From Chloroflexota bacterium (lineage in GTDB: Bacteria > Chloroflexota > UBA6077): a DNA stretch of 14,911 bases. The DNA is taken from the NCBI GenBank assembly GCA_021845945.1, contig JAJZRD010000075.1, positions 1 through 14,911 on the forward strand, written 5' to 3'. This document shows positions 13,879-14,911 of the stretch, piece by piece. The first letter of the stretch is position 1, and each line of letters opens with the position of its first letter. Below the pieces are notes generated by a model that worked only from the letters and a program-made list of their open reading frames with translations, had not been told where the DNA came from and did no database searches. A program made the position numbers and the translations under genes.

Positions 13879-13895
13879 AACTGGTCTGACCAGAT
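13879..13895. promoter_or_regulatory. FadR-family operator AACTGGTCTGACCAGAT
   Basis: CTGGTC-T-GACCAG is a perfect palindrome containing TGGT-N3-ACCA, the core recognised by FadR-subfamily GntR proteins, and it closely resembles Escherichia coli FadR sites. It lies between the predicted regulator promoter and its ATG at 13894, the classic place for autorepression. Confidence 0.65.
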
Positions 13896-14637
13896 GGCTA
13901 TGTTGAATGTCGCTCGCAGCCAAACCCTCACCGAGGATATCATCAACCAACTCCTCGGCCTCATCCGCAACGGGACCTGGAAGGCGGGGGAATCCCTGCC
14001 CTCCGAAAGGGCGCTGATGGGGCATCTGGGGGTTAGCCGTCCCTGTCTCCGCGAGGCGCTCCAGGCCCTGGCAGCCCTCGGCGTGATCGAGGTGCGAGCC
14101 GGACGCCGCGCCCGGGTCAAGGGCCCCACCTTCCAGTCCATCATCGACCCGGCCCGAATGGCCGGCCTGCTGCGGCCGGATGACCTGGTTCAGCTTTGGG
14201 AGGTGCGGGTGAGCCTGGAGACCGCCATCGCCCGCCTCGCCGCGGAACGAGCACACCCCGACGAACTCTCGCGTCTCGAAGAGGCGATCCTGATGATGAC
14301 CCTGGCCTCGCAGCAGGACTCCCTAACCGGATACGTGGAGGCCGATCTCGATTTCCACCGCTGCCTGGCGGATGCCACCTGCAACCCGGTTTTCGTCGAG
14401 GTCTACGGGGTCATTCATCGAATGCTCCGCGTCAGCGTGCACACCACAGGCGCCGTGCCCGGCGGAATGGACCGAGGCATCCGAGCCCATCAGGGTATCC
14501 TGGAAGCCGTGCGAGCTCGCAACGCGTCGGCCGCCGAGGCCGTCATGCTCGCCCATCTCGGCGGCCCCAATCGCTACCGCGACGCCCTTGCCGGTCTACC
14601 TGCGGCGAGCCTGGAAATCCCTTCCTCAACCCGGTAG
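13894..14637 (+). CDS. FadR-type GntR transcriptional regulator (HTH + FCD)
   Basis: 247 residues from ATG 13894. GTG 13864 would place the operator inside the gene and upstream of the predicted transcription start; ATG 13900 is nearly as good, and no start has a clear SD. The winged helix-turn-helix covers about residues 10-75 with GESLPSERAL and GVSRPCLREALQ. The FCD ligand domain (about 97-222) keeps the four metal ligands: Asp151, His155, His199 and His221. FCD members often bind small carboxylic acids through this metal, which fits the GarR-like reductase in the divergent operon. It probably represses that operon and itself through the TGGT/ACCA palindromes in the shared control region, releasing on a hydroxy- or sugar-acid effector. 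Family is certain; effector and targets are inferred. The gene 79 bp downstream may be cotranscribed. Confidence 0.9.
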   Translation: MAMLNVARSQTLTEDIINQLLGLIRNGTWKAGESLPSERALMGHLGVSRPCLREALQALAALGVIEVRAGRRARVKGPTFQSIIDPARMAGLLRPDDLVQLWEVRVSLETAIARLAAERAHPDELSRLEEAILMMTLASQQDSLTGYVEADLDFHRCLADATCNPVFVEVYGVIHRMLRVSVHTTGAVPGGMDRGIRAHQGILEAVRARNASAAEAVMLAHLGGPNRYRDALAGLPAASLEIPSSTR

Positions 14638-14715
14638 CTACAGCTCGATACCCGATGGCCGCTTTCAACCTGTCCCATTGCGACCACCAATACAACGACA
14701 GGGAGCAGACACCGG

Positions 14716-14911
14716 ATGAACGAAAACCAACGGTTCATGGCTATCCTGCACGGGCAGGTACCCGATCGGATCCCCTGGGTCGCCAGGATGGCGCTCTGGT
14801 ACACCTATCACAAGAGCAAGGGCACCCTTCCGGAGAAATACCGCAACTGGGAGCTGTGGGACATCCAGCGCGACCTGGGCGTGGGGATCATGGGACGCAC
14901 CCGTCTGTACG
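14716..14911 (+). CDS. Uroporphyrinogen decarboxylase-family protein, N-terminal fragment (3' partial)
   Basis: ATG 14716 follows AGGGAG (14700-14705) by ten bases, and 65 codons run off the right edge without a stop. The start MNENQRFMAILHGQVPDRIPW fits the family opening (R-F-x-A-x-x-G-x-x-P-D-R-x-P), which is shared by true HemE and by corrinoid-methyltransferase relatives such as MtaA/CmuA types. The next part (MALWYTYHKSKG, then WELWDIQRDLGVGIMGR) is unlike HemE and more like uncharacterised UroD-like enzymes often found in catabolic clusters. It lies 79 bp after the GntR gene on the same strand. Activity cannot be called from 65 residues; a demethylase-type methyltransferase is more likely than heme synthesis by context. 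Confidence 0.7.
   Translation, partial: MNENQRFMAILHGQVPDRIPWVARMALWYTYHKSKGTLPEKYRNWELWDIQRDLGVGIMGRTRLY

Noticed and set aside
13650..14144. N-terminal extension of the binding-protein frame
   Set aside because: Runs antisense through the GntR gene and across its own promoter; the Tat signal and SD fix the start at 13649.

Overview
The window is high-GC bacterial DNA with dense genes, short intergenic gaps and good Shine-Dalgarno (SD) sequences. Several dispersed palindromic repeats are present, one of them encoding the peptide fragment HAERSEAS...FAIAQDD that is common in GC-rich environmental genomes. Together with the gene content (tandem GT39-like membrane proteins, a BcsB-like protein, Tat-lipoprotein peptide-binding protein, UroD-like methyltransferase start) this suggests a Chloroflexota-type bacterium. 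That assignment is inference. No rRNA, tRNA, CRISPR array, transposase or phage gene was seen.

Region 1 (1-5143, + strand) looks like a cell-envelope polysaccharide cluster. It holds the C-terminal end of a GT39-like membrane protein, a second paralogue of it whose reading frame contains three different palindromic repeats, a BcsB-like protein translationally coupled to that paralogue by a GTGA overlap, and a four-helix membrane protein with a degenerate GGDEF domain. The GGDEF active-site motif is replaced by EESRF, but an RxxD inhibitory-site motif sits exactly five residues upstream. It therefore looks like a c-di-GMP receptor rather than a cyclase. No BcsA-type synthase is visible inside the window.

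Region 2 (5157-8873) is a stress and ion block. A UspA-family protein and a small acidic protein form a minus-strand pair. A complete type IIA Ca2+-transporting P-type ATPase is divergent from them. Two identical 28-bp hairpin repeats fill the convergent gap after the ATPase.

Region 3 (9044-14911) looks like a catabolic uptake locus. A minus-strand operon encodes a Tat-exported peptide/oligosaccharide-type binding lipoprotein, two permeases (DppB- and DppC-like) and a GarR-like tartronate semialdehyde reductase. No ATPase subunits are encoded beside them. Divergent from this operon is a FadR-type GntR regulator, followed by the start of a UroD-family protein. The divergent control region is unusually readable. 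It has a TTGACA/17-bp/AATATT promoter for the transport operon bracketed by a 9-bp inverted repeat, a TTGGT/ACCAA palindrome over its -10 and start site, and a TGGT-N3-ACCA FadR-family operator just before the regulator's probable start codon.
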